Assembly (NCBI GenBank): GCA_964625855.1
Contig: CAZVFC010000001.1
Location: forward strand, 186,001 to 250,000
Length of the DNA: 64,000 nucleotides
Origin: JAPLUA01 sp964625855
Lineage (GTDB): Bacteria > Verrucomicrobiota > Verrucomicrobiia > Limisphaerales > UBA8199
Direction: 5' to 3'
The first letter of the stretch is position 1, and each line of letters opens with the position of its first letter. Below, one piece after another: positions 1 to 8,190 of this stretch. Made by a program: the position numbers and the translations under genes. The notes below the pieces were generated by a model. The model did not search any database. It was not told the origin of the DNA and saw only the letters and a program-made list of their open reading frames with translations.

Positions 1-119
1 GGGGAGAACGCCTGCGCGGCTTGGAAGCTGGAGCCGATTATTACCTCACCAAGGGCAACTTTCAAGATGAAACCCTGTTGCAGGCTATTGCGGACCTGAT
101 CGGCGAATGCGACGCATGA
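1..119 (+). CDS. 3' end of CheA/WspE-type hybrid kinase (C-terminal receiver), partial
   Basis: Only the last 38 codons are in the window, reading in frame from base 3 to a TGA at 117-119. The peptide contains GLEAGADYYLTKGNF and ends ADLIGECDA. This is the alpha4-beta5-alpha5 part of a receiver domain, and the YLTK lysine is the conserved receiver lysine. The wording GADxYLxKxxFxxxxLLxxxxxLIG is characteristic of the receiver fused to the C-terminus of CheA hybrids such as WspE (family knowledge). Its stop codon overlaps the ATG of the next gene (ATGA at 116-119), so the two are translationally coupled. The next gene begins with a WspR-like receiver, which supports a Wsp-type chemosensory operon. 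The kinase core lies upstream of the window and cannot be checked. Confidence 0.75.
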   Translation, partial: GERLRGLEAGADYYLTKGNFQDETLLQAIADLIGECDA

Positions 120-2686
120 GAATCGCGCTCGTCAACAACGTGCCTATGGATGACCAGCGTACCAACGACCCAAAAGCGCCGGCCCAGGAAGCTCCGGCTC
201 ATCCGCAGCAATACCACGTCATAGTCCTCCTCGTTGACGATCAGGCAATGGTCTGTGAAGCGGTTCGCCGAGCGTTGGCGCACCATGCTGACATTGATTT
301 CCATTACTGTGCGGACCCGGGCGGCGCCATCTCGATCGCGAACGAAGTGAGACCCACGGTGATTTTGCAGGACCTGGTGATGCCCGGCATTGACGGCCTG
401 ACGCTGGTGAACCAATATCGTTCCAATCCGGGCACGAAAGAGACTCCCATCATCGTCCTCTCCACCAACGACAACCCGCAGGTCAAAGGTCAGGCTTTCG
501 CGCTGGGCGCCAATGATTACCTGGTGAAGCTCCCCGACAGGCTCGAACTGGTCGCCCGGATTCGGTATCACTCCAAAGCCTATCTCAGCCTCTTGCAACG
601 TGATGCCGCCTACCGGGCTTTGCGCGAAAGCCAGCAGCAACTCATTGAAAGCAACGCCGCCCTCATTTCCCTCAACCGGAGGCTGGAGGAAGCCACGATG
701 GCCAAGTCTCAGTTCCTGGCCAACATGAGTCACGAGATCCGCACCCCCATGAACGGCGTCATCGGCATGACCGCGCTGCTATTGGATACTGAACTGACCG
801 ATGAACAACGCGACTACGTGGAAGCCACCCGCAGCAGCGCGGACAACCTGCTCACGATCATAAATGACATACTCGATTTCTCCAAGATCGAGTCCGGGAG
901 ACTCGAGCTGGAGCAACATCCTTTCGAGCTTCACGCGTGCCTGGAAGAAGTGTTGGATCTGCTCTCCCCCGAGGCGGCCGAAAAGAACCTCGATCTGGCC
1001 TGCGTGGTGGATGACGAAATTCCCAAAATTCTGGTCAGTGATGTTGTCCGCCTGCGCCAGATACTGGTTAACCTCCTGAGCAATGCCCTGAAGTTCACCC
1101 ACCGGGGCGAAGTGGTGGTCGAGGTCAAGTCGGCCGACCATGGGGCTCGCGAACAGCCTTTCGGGCAGAAACCTGACACCGATTTTGTCCGCCATCCCCA
1201 ACAGTGGCTTCTGCATTTTTCCGTCCGCGATACCGGCATTGGGATACCGTTCGATCGTCAGAACCGCCTGTTCAAATCTTTCCAGCAGGTTGATGCCTCC
1301 ACGGCTCGTCACTACGGCGGCACTGGGCTGGGGCTGGCGATATGCAAGCGTCTGACCGAGCTGATGGGAGGCAGAATCTGGGTCGAGAGCGACGCGGGCA
1401 AAGGGTCCACCTTCCATTTCACGACTCTGACAAAGGCCCCTGCCGCCAACACCCCGCCGTCCTGGCAGAACCCACAACCGCAACTAACAGGCAAGCGTGT
1501 CCTGGTCATTGAAGACAATGCCACCAATCGCGACATCATTTCCCACCGAGGCGCCAAGTGGGGCATGACCGTGGAGAGCGCCTCCTCTGGCCGCGATGCG
1601 CTGGCCATCCTGGCAGCCGGCGGGCAATTCGACGCGCTGATTCTTGATTTGCAGTTGCCGGACACGAACGCCCTGTCGCTCACAAGTGAGATTCGCAGGC
1701 AGCCTTCCGGGCGTTACCTTCCCATCCTGCTTCTTTCCTCGCTGCGCCCTGGTGTTGATGACCTGCGCCCCTTGCCTCCAGGCACGGCGATGTCCATCCA
1801 TAAGCCAATTCGCCCCGCGCAATTACTGGAGGCTCTGTGCCGCGCGTTCAGCGTTCAACTTCAGCGCGAAAAGAAGGCCCCAGCCACGCCCATGCTGGAC
1901 GCTGCGCTTGGCCGCCGCCTGCCATTGCGGTTGCTGCTCGCCGATGACAACCCCATTAACCAGAAGGTCGGCCTCAGCGTCCTCCACAAGCTTGGCTATA
2001 ACGCCGATGTTGCGAACAACGGCGTGGAAGTACTCAAGGCCCTCGAACAGAAATCCTATGACCTCCTGTTTCTGGACGTGCAAATGCCGGAAATGGACGG
2101 CCTGGAGGCAGCGCGTCAGATCTGCCAGAAATGGAATGCGGACAATCGCCCGCGAATCATTGCCATGACCGGCAACGCCCTGATGGGGGATCGCGAAAAA
2201 TGCCTGCAGGCCGGCATGGACGACTATATCTCCAAACCGGTCCGCGTCGGGGAACTCCAATCCGCCATCGAGCGCTGGGGCCCGACTAAAGTGCGGAAGT
2301 CCGAAACGGCGTTCCTTGCTCGGCCCAAACTGGTCCCGACCGATCAATTGCTCGATCAGTCACTCATCGCCGACTTGCGCGCCCTGCCTCCGGCCGACGG
2401 TGTCAGTATGCTGCAGGAACTGGTGGTCATGTTCCTTGAAAGTGCGCCCCAACGCATAATCCAGATCAGGCAGTCCATTAATGACGCCCCGATGCTGGTC
2501 TTCCACTCGCACGCGCTCAAGAGCATGAGCCTAAACCTGGGAGCCAAGCGTATTGTCGAGCTGTCCGAGAAACTCGAAGAACTCGGCCGTACACGAAACC
2601 TTCACGGCGCGGCTGCTCTTCTCAAGGAACTGGAAATCGCGTTCGCTCAGACAAGAGCCCAGTTATTGGCCGTGCGTGACCACTAA
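116..2686 (+). CDS. Hybrid histidine kinase with N-terminal WspR-like receiver (REC-HisKA-HATPase-REC-REC-HPt)
   Basis: An 856-residue cytoplasmic multi-step phosphorelay kinase; no membrane segment is visible. Domains in order: receiver at about 35-155 (acidic pair D41/D42, phospho-acceptor D86 in LQDLVMPG, K138 in DYLVKLP), a coiled-coil linker, HisKA with H206 in SHEIRTP, HATPase to about 455 (NALKF, DTGIGIP and GGTGLGLAI boxes), receiver 2 (D511), receiver 3 (D654 in FLDVQMP), and a C-terminal HPt with H799 in HALKS. All phospho-acceptors are intact. The first receiver and its RDxAYRALRESQQQL linker closely resemble Pseudomonas WspR as I recall it, but a kinase module replaces the GGDEF domain. 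I chose the ATG at 116 because it overlaps the upstream TGA; an ATG at 107 is also open. The gene is followed by an intrinsic terminator, so it is probably the last gene of the operon. The partner of the HPt domain is unknown. Confidence 0.9.
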   Translation: MRIALVNNVPMDDQRTNDPKAPAQEAPAHPQQYHVIVLLVDDQAMVCEAVRRALAHHADIDFHYCADPGGAISIANEVRPTVILQDLVMPGIDGLTLVNQYRSNPGTKETPIIVLSTNDNPQVKGQAFALGANDYLVKLPDRLELVARIRYHSKAYLSLLQRDAAYRALRESQQQLIESNAALISLNRRLEEATMAKSQFLANMSHEIRTPMNGVIGMTALLLDTELTDEQRDYVEATRSSADNLLTIINDILDFSKIESGRLELEQHPFELHACLEEVLDLLSPEAAEKNLDLACVVDDEIPKILVSDVVRLRQILVNLLSNALKFTHRGEVVVEVKSADHGAREQPFGQKPDTDFVRHPQQWLLHFSVRDTGIGIPFDRQNRLFKSFQQVDASTARHYGGTGLGLAICKRLTELMGGRIWVESDAGKGSTFHFTTLTKAPAANTPPSWQNPQPQLTGKRVLVIEDNATNRDIISHRGAKWGMTVESASSGRDALAILAAGGQFDALILDLQLPDTNALSLTSEIRRQPSGRYLPILLLSSLRPGVDDLRPLPPGTAMSIHKPIRPAQLLEALCRAFSVQLQREKKAPATPMLDAALGRRLPLRLLLADDNPINQKVGLSVLHKLGYNADVANNGVEVLKALEQKSYDLLFLDVQMPEMDGLEAARQICQKWNADNRPRIIAMTGNALMGDREKCLQAGMDDYISKPVRVGELQSAIERWGPTKVRKSETAFLARPKLVPTDQLLDQSLIADLRALPPADGVSMLQELVVMFLESAPQRIIQIRQSINDAPMLVFHSHALKSMSLNLGAKRIVELSEKLEELGRTRNLHGAAALLKELEIAFAQTRAQLLAVRDH

Positions 2687-2714
2687 TCCCGCGCTGCTTG
2701 TCGAGCATTTCAAC

Positions 2715-2744
2715 CGCCTGGCGCAATGTTAACCAGGCGTTTTT
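2715..2744 (+). terminator. Intrinsic terminator after the hybrid kinase
   Basis: CGCCTGG at 2715-2721 pairs with CCAGGCG at 2733-2739 across an 11-nt loop, followed directly by five T. It lies 28 bases after the kinase stop and 38 bases before the next ATG. It sits inside the extended reading frame of the next gene that would begin with TTG at 2698, which argues for the later start. Confidence 0.8.
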
Positions 2745-2781
2745 GCTTGCGCATTTTCCGCCGTCCTCACACAAGAACTCC

Positions 2782-3735
2782 ATGCCGATCATACCTAACC
2801 GACTTAACGCGGGCGACTCCTTCGGGATCATCGCCCCGGCCAGCGCGCCCCCGCACCCCGAAAACATAGACCGCTCCGTAGCCGTCCTGGAGCGCCTCGG
2901 TTTCAAGGCCCAGCTCGCCCCCAATGTTCGCCAGCGGTTGGGCTTCCTGGCCGGCAGCGACCGCCAGCGTGCCAAAGACCTCATGCAGATGTTCACCGAC
3001 CGCAAGGTAAAGGCGATCCTGTGTGTCCGCGGAGGCTACGGGACCTCGCGCCTTCTCTCACTGCTCGATTACCAGGCGATCCGATCGAATCCCAAGATCT
3101 TCATCGGGTATAGCGACATCACTTCGCTCCATTGTGCGTTGCTGGTGAAATCCGACCTGGTTTCCTTCCATGGCCCTATGCTCAACTCGGACTTCATTCA
3201 GAAAGACATGCCTCACTTCACGCTGGAGAGCTTTCTCAGGACCCTCATGGAACCTTCCGCACCTGGCAGCATCTGCAGCGGCTACCGGAGGAAGACCGTC
3301 GCGGTCCTGCGGCGCGGCGTCGCCTCCGGACCGCTGGTAGGCGGCAACCTCAGCCTGCTCTGCGCCTCCCTCGGCACTCCTTACCAGCCGTCGTTCAAAG
3401 ACAGCATCTTTTTCTTTGAAGACCTGGACGAACCGCCTTACCGCTTTGACCGGATGCTAACCCAGCTCCTCAATGCCGGATTGCTCCAGCAAGCCGCTGG
3501 CATTGCCATCGGCATCAATGCCGGCTGTAAAGACCCGAAGGCGAAGAATGCCCGAGAATACCGACAGACTGTGGAAGACGTATTCAAGGAAAGGCTGTTG
3601 CCGCTCAAAGTCCCCATCGTCGCGGGCCTGCCCTTCGGTCACATCCCCCTCAACGCCACCCTTCCGGTCGGCGTGCAGGCCACTCTCGACGCCCGAAAAG
3701 GCGACCTCCTCATCACCCAGCCCGCGGTAAAGTAG
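2782..3735 (+). CDS. ldcA: Muramoyltetrapeptide LD-carboxypeptidase (peptidase family S66)
   Basis: A 317-residue protein of the LD-carboxypeptidase family, which removes the terminal D-alanine from murein tetrapeptides during peptidoglycan recycling. The N-terminal fold begins with GDSFGIIAPASAP. The Ser-Glu-His triad is visible: S111 in GYSDITSLH, E213 in FFFEDLDEPPYR and H287 in PFGHIPLNA, matching the spacing of Pseudomonas LdcA (S115/E217/H285, from memory). The frame is open upstream to a TTG at 2698, but that extension contains an intrinsic terminator, so the ATG at 2782 is used. There is no signal peptide, consistent with a cytosolic recycling enzyme. It stands alone between a terminator and a convergent MFS gene. 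Confidence 0.92.
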   Translation: MPIIPNRLNAGDSFGIIAPASAPPHPENIDRSVAVLERLGFKAQLAPNVRQRLGFLAGSDRQRAKDLMQMFTDRKVKAILCVRGGYGTSRLLSLLDYQAIRSNPKIFIGYSDITSLHCALLVKSDLVSFHGPMLNSDFIQKDMPHFTLESFLRTLMEPSAPGSICSGYRRKTVAVLRRGVASGPLVGGNLSLLCASLGTPYQPSFKDSIFFFEDLDEPPYRFDRMLTQLLNAGLLQQAAGIAIGINAGCKDPKAKNAREYRQTVEDVFKERLLPLKVPIVAGLPFGHIPLNATLPVGVQATLDARKGDLLITQPAVK

Positions 3736-3794
3736 GCTGACTGCAGCCCCGCCGGCGCCCGGCTTTCCGTGTCTGGCTCTTGCGACTTCTGACT

Positions 3795-5270
3795 TCAGTC
3801 TTCTCGTCCCGCTTCATGCACGCGTATATATCGCCGGAGCAGGATTAAGCCGATGGGCGCGATGGCGGCAATGATGCCGATGACCAGCCACATCGTCCCT
3901 GAATGCCGTTCGCCCACCTCCGGGCAGTATTTGGCGAGCAGTCGGAACGAAACCGTGCCGACGATCAGTTTTGCCAGCAGGAACGGGATGTAAGAAAGAG
4001 CCGCGTAGGAGGCTTCCTGGCCCTTCGGCGCGATGGCGGCCGCATACTCATACACGCGCGGTGAGTAGAAGGCTTCGCCAAACGACATCAGGATCACAAA
4101 GAGTGTAATCATCAGGTAGTACGGATGCACGTCGCCCGCCAATCCCAGATACCCGTGCCCGAGCCAACGCCCGACGAATCCATCGGCCAGCGGCTGAAAC
4201 CACATGGCCGGCAGCGCCATCACGAAGACCGACAGGGCCGAAATGACACCTCCCACGATGACCATACGGTACGCTGAGTAACGCTGGGTCATGGCCCCCA
4301 CGAACGGCACGAGGAACACGATCAGGATGTTGTTGATGCCCACCAAGCGACCCACAGGCGCTCCTTCTCCCAGCTCACGGATACCAAACTTCGGAAAGAC
4401 ATAGTCCATTTGCATGAAGATCAGCTTGAGGAACGCAATCAACATCAGGAAGGCCAGCAAGCGGTAAAACCCTGCTTGCTGCACCAGCCCGCCGAATAGC
4501 TTCACGGTTCCGGTCGCGCCGTCGCTCACCGTCCGCCAAAAGGAACCCCAGAGACTCACACCCACTTCCCTCGCCGCTTCCGGCGTGACCTGGATGCCAT
4601 CGTCCGTGACTTCAACGCCGCGCCGGATGAAATAGATGACTGGCAGGATGGCAATCTCGATAATCAACGCCCAGAAGAACAGCGTGCGATAGGTGGTCAA
4701 CTGGCAGTTGACCAGCGGCAGCGTGAGCTGGCCGCGTTCGCCCAGGCTTTGTCGGACGTAATCGAACAGAAACGCCGCGACCAGAAAGCCGAGGTTCATG
4801 ATCGTGTAGAAGAGCGAGTAGGAAATGGAACGTTGTTGGGTGGTCGAGTACTTGCGCACGGCGGCGACCAGCACCGGCGTGCCGAGGGCCTCACCCACCG
4901 CCAGCGGGAACAGCCCGGCCGCCAGCGCCACCCATTTGATCGTCGTAAAGGCCATTACCGCGCGCGCCACCACGCAAATCCAGACGCCGAGGAAGAACGT
5001 CCGGCGCAGCCCGATGGCGTCGGTGAGCGAACCAACCAGTAGTGTGACGATCGTCATCGTGATGGACCACGCCGCCACGAGACTGCCGGCGTCCGCATCG
5101 CCATAGCCAAAATCGGCCATCAACCACAGGGCGAGCGTCAGGACCGTTACCTTGTAGGCCATGACACCCAGGAACTTCACGGCGAACGTAATCCAAAGTT
5201 CGCGCGAAGCCCCCTTGAGGACCGTAAACTTGGCGAAGAAACGCGTGGCTGATTGCGCTGCGTCAGCCAT
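3795..5270 (-). CDS. Major facilitator superfamily transporter
   Basis: A 491-residue polytopic membrane protein with about 12 to 14 hydrophobic segments. The loop between the second and third segments reads GSLTDAIGLRRTFF, the MFS motif A (GxLxDrxGrr). A central loop near residues 215-245 separates the two halves. Long hydrophobic stretches such as LVIGIIAAIAPIGLILL close the C-terminus before a short RRYIRVHEAGRED tail. The substrate cannot be read from sequence. The overall look, with very hydrophobic halves and a long final loop, resembles uncharacterised MFS proteins related to peptide/nucleoside transporters. It is convergent with ldcA and divergent from panC, with about 220 bases between it and panC. 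Confidence 0.85.
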   Translation of the reverse strand: MADAAQSATRFFAKFTVLKGASRELWITFAVKFLGVMAYKVTVLTLALWLMADFGYGDADAGSLVAAWSITMTIVTLLVGSLTDAIGLRRTFFLGVWICVVARAVMAFTTIKWVALAAGLFPLAVGEALGTPVLVAAVRKYSTTQQRSISYSLFYTIMNLGFLVAAFLFDYVRQSLGERGQLTLPLVNCQLTTYRTLFFWALIIEIAILPVIYFIRRGVEVTDDGIQVTPEAAREVGVSLWGSFWRTVSDGATGTVKLFGGLVQQAGFYRLLAFLMLIAFLKLIFMQMDYVFPKFGIRELGEGAPVGRLVGINNILIVFLVPFVGAMTQRYSAYRMVIVGGVISALSVFVMALPAMWFQPLADGFVGRWLGHGYLGLAGDVHPYYLMITLFVILMSFGEAFYSPRVYEYAAAIAPKGQEASYAALSYIPFLLAKLIVGTVSFRLLAKYCPEVGERHSGTMWLVIGIIAAIAPIGLILLRRYIRVHEAGRED

Positions 5271-5441
5271 GGGCGTGGCGAGTGAACCGCTTCGGTGTCA
5301 TTGTGTGCCCAGATCAGAACCCAACGGACGCGCTAAGTAAAGCCCGAAAGGCGCCCAACGCCCAGGAAGCCCTCCCGGCTGGGTCACCTCGTGCCGCTTC
5401 GTTGCGCTCGCACCATGATGGTCTGCCGACAGGGGGGTGCC

Positions 5442-5477
5442 GATTTGTAATGAAATTGAAAGTTCCCCCGTATTCCT
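5442..5477 (+). promoter_or_regulatory. 36-nt upstream motif shared with the motif at 8103
   Basis: The stretch starts GATTTGTAAT, has GAAAG 6 bases later, and ends TTCCT. The same words at the same spacing occur at 8103-8138 upstream of the CusR-like regulator, with about 24 of 36 positions matching by eye. It lies 13 bases upstream of panC. It could be a promoter or a response-regulator site; the role is inferred. Confidence 0.35.
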
Positions 5478-5490
5478 GCACTCTTGAGTG

Positions 5491-6357
5491 ATGCGAATTA
5501 TCAGGTCAGTTGCGACCATGCAGCGCGTAGCATTGAGGTGGCGTCGGGCAGGAGTGCGGATCGGTCTGGTGCCGACAATGGGCAGCCTGCACGCCGGGCA
5601 TTTGAGCCTGGTGCGGCGGACGCGCCAATGGGTCGGCCGGGGCGGGAAGGTCGTGGTCAGCATCTATGTCAATCCCACGCAATTTGGCCCGGCTGAAGAC
5701 TTCGCGCGCTATCCGCGGGATCTTGCGCGCGACGCCCGCCAGTGCCGAAGCGAAGGGGTGGACGTGATCTTTGCGCCGGACGACCGGCAAATGTATCCTC
5801 GCGGGAAGGGCGGGAGCTTCAGCACGTATGTGGTCGAAGAGGACCTGTCGCAAGTCATGGAAGGTAAGTCGCGGCCGAGGCATTTTCGCGGAGTAACGAC
5901 GGTCGTCGCCAAGCTGTTCAACATCGTGCAGCCGGACGTGGCGGTCTTTGGCGCCAAGGATTGGCAGCAGGCCGCGATCGTCAAACGTATGACAGGCGAT
6001 TTGAACTTCCCTCTCCGGATGGTGGTGGCGCCCACCTTGCGAGAGGCAGATGGGTTGGCCATGAGTTCACGCAACCAGTATCTCACGGGCGACTTGCGCC
6101 GGCAGGCGCTGGTGCTGTGGCGCTCGATCCACGCGGTGCGGGATCAACTGCGCAGGTCCGGCAGGCCGATTCTGGCAGCCCGTCTGAAATTGAGGTTGAG
6201 GCGACTCATCGAACAGGAACCGGCGGCGCGCCTGGATTATGTGGAGTTCTTTGATCCGAACACCCTGGTTCCGCAGCGACAGGTTCGGCGGGGTACGCAC
6301 ATGGCGCTGGCGGTGTTCATCGGTTCCACGCGGCTCATAGACAACGCCGCGCTTTGA
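5491..6357 (+). CDS. panC: Pantoate--beta-alanine ligase
   Basis: A 288-residue cytosolic enzyme joining D-pantoate and beta-alanine at the cost of ATP to give pantothenate. Diagnostic motifs are all present: PTMGSLHAGHLSLV with the HxGH nucleotide-binding signature (residues about 30-43), SIYVNPTQFGPAEDF, the YPR motif, RPRHFRGVTTVVAKLFNI, FGAKDWQQ and MSSRNQYL. The length is normal for the family. Two starts abut, GTG at 5488 and ATG at 5491; ATG is used. The gene is followed 67 bases later by nadB, so two cofactor-synthesis genes may be co-transcribed. The preceding 220 bases carry the shared GATTTGTAAT motif and no other recognisable element. No panB is nearby. Confidence 0.96.
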   Translation: MRIIRSVATMQRVALRWRRAGVRIGLVPTMGSLHAGHLSLVRRTRQWVGRGGKVVVSIYVNPTQFGPAEDFARYPRDLARDARQCRSEGVDVIFAPDDRQMYPRGKGGSFSTYVVEEDLSQVMEGKSRPRHFRGVTTVVAKLFNIVQPDVAVFGAKDWQQAAIVKRMTGDLNFPLRMVVAPTLREADGLAMSSRNQYLTGDLRRQALVLWRSIHAVRDQLRRSGRPILAARLKLRLRRLIEQEPAARLDYVEFFDPNTLVPQRQVRRGTHMALAVFIGSTRLIDNAAL

Positions 6358-6424
6358 CCGGGCACAGTCGTCGGCCCAACGACTTCGTTCGACAAACGGC
6401 CCCGGGTATGTTGAATTGGAGGAG

Positions 6425-8026
6425 ATGAAACGATTTGACTTCCTTGTCCTCGGCAGTGGCGTGGCCGGCCTTTCCTACGCTTTGGGAGTCGCGCCGCATG
6501 GCCGCGTTGCGATCATTACGAAGAAGGACCGCGCTGAATCGAACACCAACTACGCCCAGGGCGGCATCGCCGCAGTGACGAGCAAGGAGGATTCGATCGA
6601 GTTGCACCTGCGCGACACCTTGGAAGCCGGCGCCGGGCTCTGCAAAGAGAACGCCGTCCGCACGATCGTCACGGAGGGCCCGGCACGCATCGCTGAGCTC
6701 ATCGAGCTGGGCATGCGCTTCACCGAACGTGAAATCCCCGCGTCTCACGGCGCGCGCGAGCTGGACCTCGGGCGGGAAGGCGGCCATTCCAAGCGCCGCA
6801 TCCTCCACGCCAAGGACATCACCGGGCGTGAGGTGGAGCGGGCACTGCTGGCGGCGGTGGCCGAGCAACCCAACATCGAAATCTTCGAAAACCACCTGGC
6901 CATTGACCTCATCACCAGCCAGAAGCTGGGCTACGTTGGCGACAACCAGTGCCTCGGAGTCTATGTGCTCGACAAACAGACCGGGCAGGTGGAGACCTTC
7001 GCGGCGCCGGCCACGCTGCTGGCCACCGGCGGCTGCGGCAAGGTCTATCTCTACACAACCAACCCGGACATCGCCACCGGCGATGGCGTGGCGATGGCGT
7101 GGCGCGCCGGCGCCGCTGTGGCCAACATGGAGTTCATCCAGTTCCATCCCACCTGCCTCTATCATCCCAAAGCCAAGTCCTTTCTGATTAGCGAAGCGGT
7201 GCGCGGCGAAGGCGCCGTGCTCAAGAGCATCGAGGGGGTCGAGTTCATGGAGCATGCCCATCCGCTTAAGTCACTCGCGCCGCGCGATATTGTTGCCCGC
7301 GCGATTGACAGCGAGATGAAGAAGAGCGGCGCGGACAACGTGCTGTTGGACATCACGCACAAGCCGGCCCGGTTCATCATGGACCGCTTTCCCAACATCT
7401 ACCAGACCTGCCTGGGCTACGGCATTGACATCACCAAAGAACCCATCCCGGTGGTGCCCGCCGCGCATTACCAATGCGGCGGCGTAATGACGAGCGTGGA
7501 TGGCCAGACCGAGATTGCCGGCCTTTACGCGGTCGGCGAAGTGTCGTGCACCGGATTGCACGGCGCCAATCGCCTGGCCAGCAATTCCCTGCTTGAAGCC
7601 CTCGTTTGCGCGCATCGCGCGGCGCAACACATCCTGGCTCACCCGCCCCGGTCCGCCGACTTCAAGCTGCCGCCCTGGCACTCGGGCAATGCCCATAACC
7701 CGGACGAGATGGTTGTCGTGTCGCACAACTGGGAGGAAATCCGGCGCGTCATGTGGGACTACGTGGGCATCGTGCGCACCAACAAGCGCCTGCAACGGGC
7801 CCAAACCCGAATCGCCAACCTGCAGGAGGAGATTCAGCAGTATTACTGGGACTTTACGGTGACGAACGACTTGCTGGAACTGCGCAACATCGCCACCGTC
7901 GCGGAGCTGATTATTGCCAGCGCCCTTCGGCGGCCCGAAAGCCGGGGCCTGAATTACAACCTGGATTATCCCCAGCCGAACCCTGAGTGGGCCCAGCGCG
8001 ACACCGTCCTGCGGCGGACGGCGTAA
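6425..8026 (+). CDS. nadB: L-aspartate oxidase
   Basis: A 533-residue FAD flavoprotein that oxidises L-aspartate to iminoaspartate, the first step of de novo NAD synthesis. The dinucleotide fold begins FLVLGSGVAGLSYAL. Then come the family signatures SNTNYAQGGIAAV, the GGHSKRRILHAKDITGREVE region, the FHPTCLY segment, the DVxLD-type helix and GANRLASNSLLEALV near the C-terminal part of the FAD domain. A helical C-terminal domain follows (NKRLQRAQ onward). The length is normal. I chose the ATG at 6425; GGAGG lies at 6418-6422 immediately before it, which is closer than usual, and a TTG at 6416 is an alternative. It follows panC on the same strand. nadE is in the same window at 17.5 kb but not linked in an operon. 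Confidence 0.96.
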   Translation: MKRFDFLVLGSGVAGLSYALGVAPHGRVAIITKKDRAESNTNYAQGGIAAVTSKEDSIELHLRDTLEAGAGLCKENAVRTIVTEGPARIAELIELGMRFTEREIPASHGARELDLGREGGHSKRRILHAKDITGREVERALLAAVAEQPNIEIFENHLAIDLITSQKLGYVGDNQCLGVYVLDKQTGQVETFAAPATLLATGGCGKVYLYTTNPDIATGDGVAMAWRAGAAVANMEFIQFHPTCLYHPKAKSFLISEAVRGEGAVLKSIEGVEFMEHAHPLKSLAPRDIVARAIDSEMKKSGADNVLLDITHKPARFIMDRFPNIYQTCLGYGIDITKEPIPVVPAAHYQCGGVMTSVDGQTEIAGLYAVGEVSCTGLHGANRLASNSLLEALVCAHRAAQHILAHPPRSADFKLPPWHSGNAHNPDEMVVVSHNWEEIRRVMWDYVGIVRTNKRLQRAQTRIANLQEEIQQYYWDFTVTNDLLELRNIATVAELIIASALRRPESRGLNYNLDYPQPNPEWAQRDTVLRRTA

Positions 8027-8102
8027 CCGGGCCGGCCCGCCGACCCCCGGCTGGCCGCGCCTCTCAACCGGCGTCCGGACGCCGCCGCGCGGCTTCCTTT
8101 CA

Positions 8103-8138
8103 GATTTGTAATCCGTCGGAAAGGTTTCCGTAATTCCT
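8103..8138 (+). promoter_or_regulatory. 36-nt upstream motif shared with the motif at 5442
   Basis: The stretch starts GATTTGTAAT, has GAAAG at the same offset as the panC copy, and ends TTCCT. It lies about 50 bases before the ATG of the OmpR-family regulator, so autoregulation is a reasonable guess. OmpR-type regulators usually bind direct repeats, and none is obvious here beyond the shared words. Confidence 0.35.
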
Positions 8139-8190
8139 TAAGCCTATTCTCCATTTGGCAATAATGCCGTGCCGCTTTATGCTCAAGTCC

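Noticed and set aside
2698..2781. N-terminal extension of the LD-carboxypeptidase from a TTG
   Set aside because: It contains an intrinsic terminator and no family sequence; the ATG at 2782 matches the normal N-terminus.
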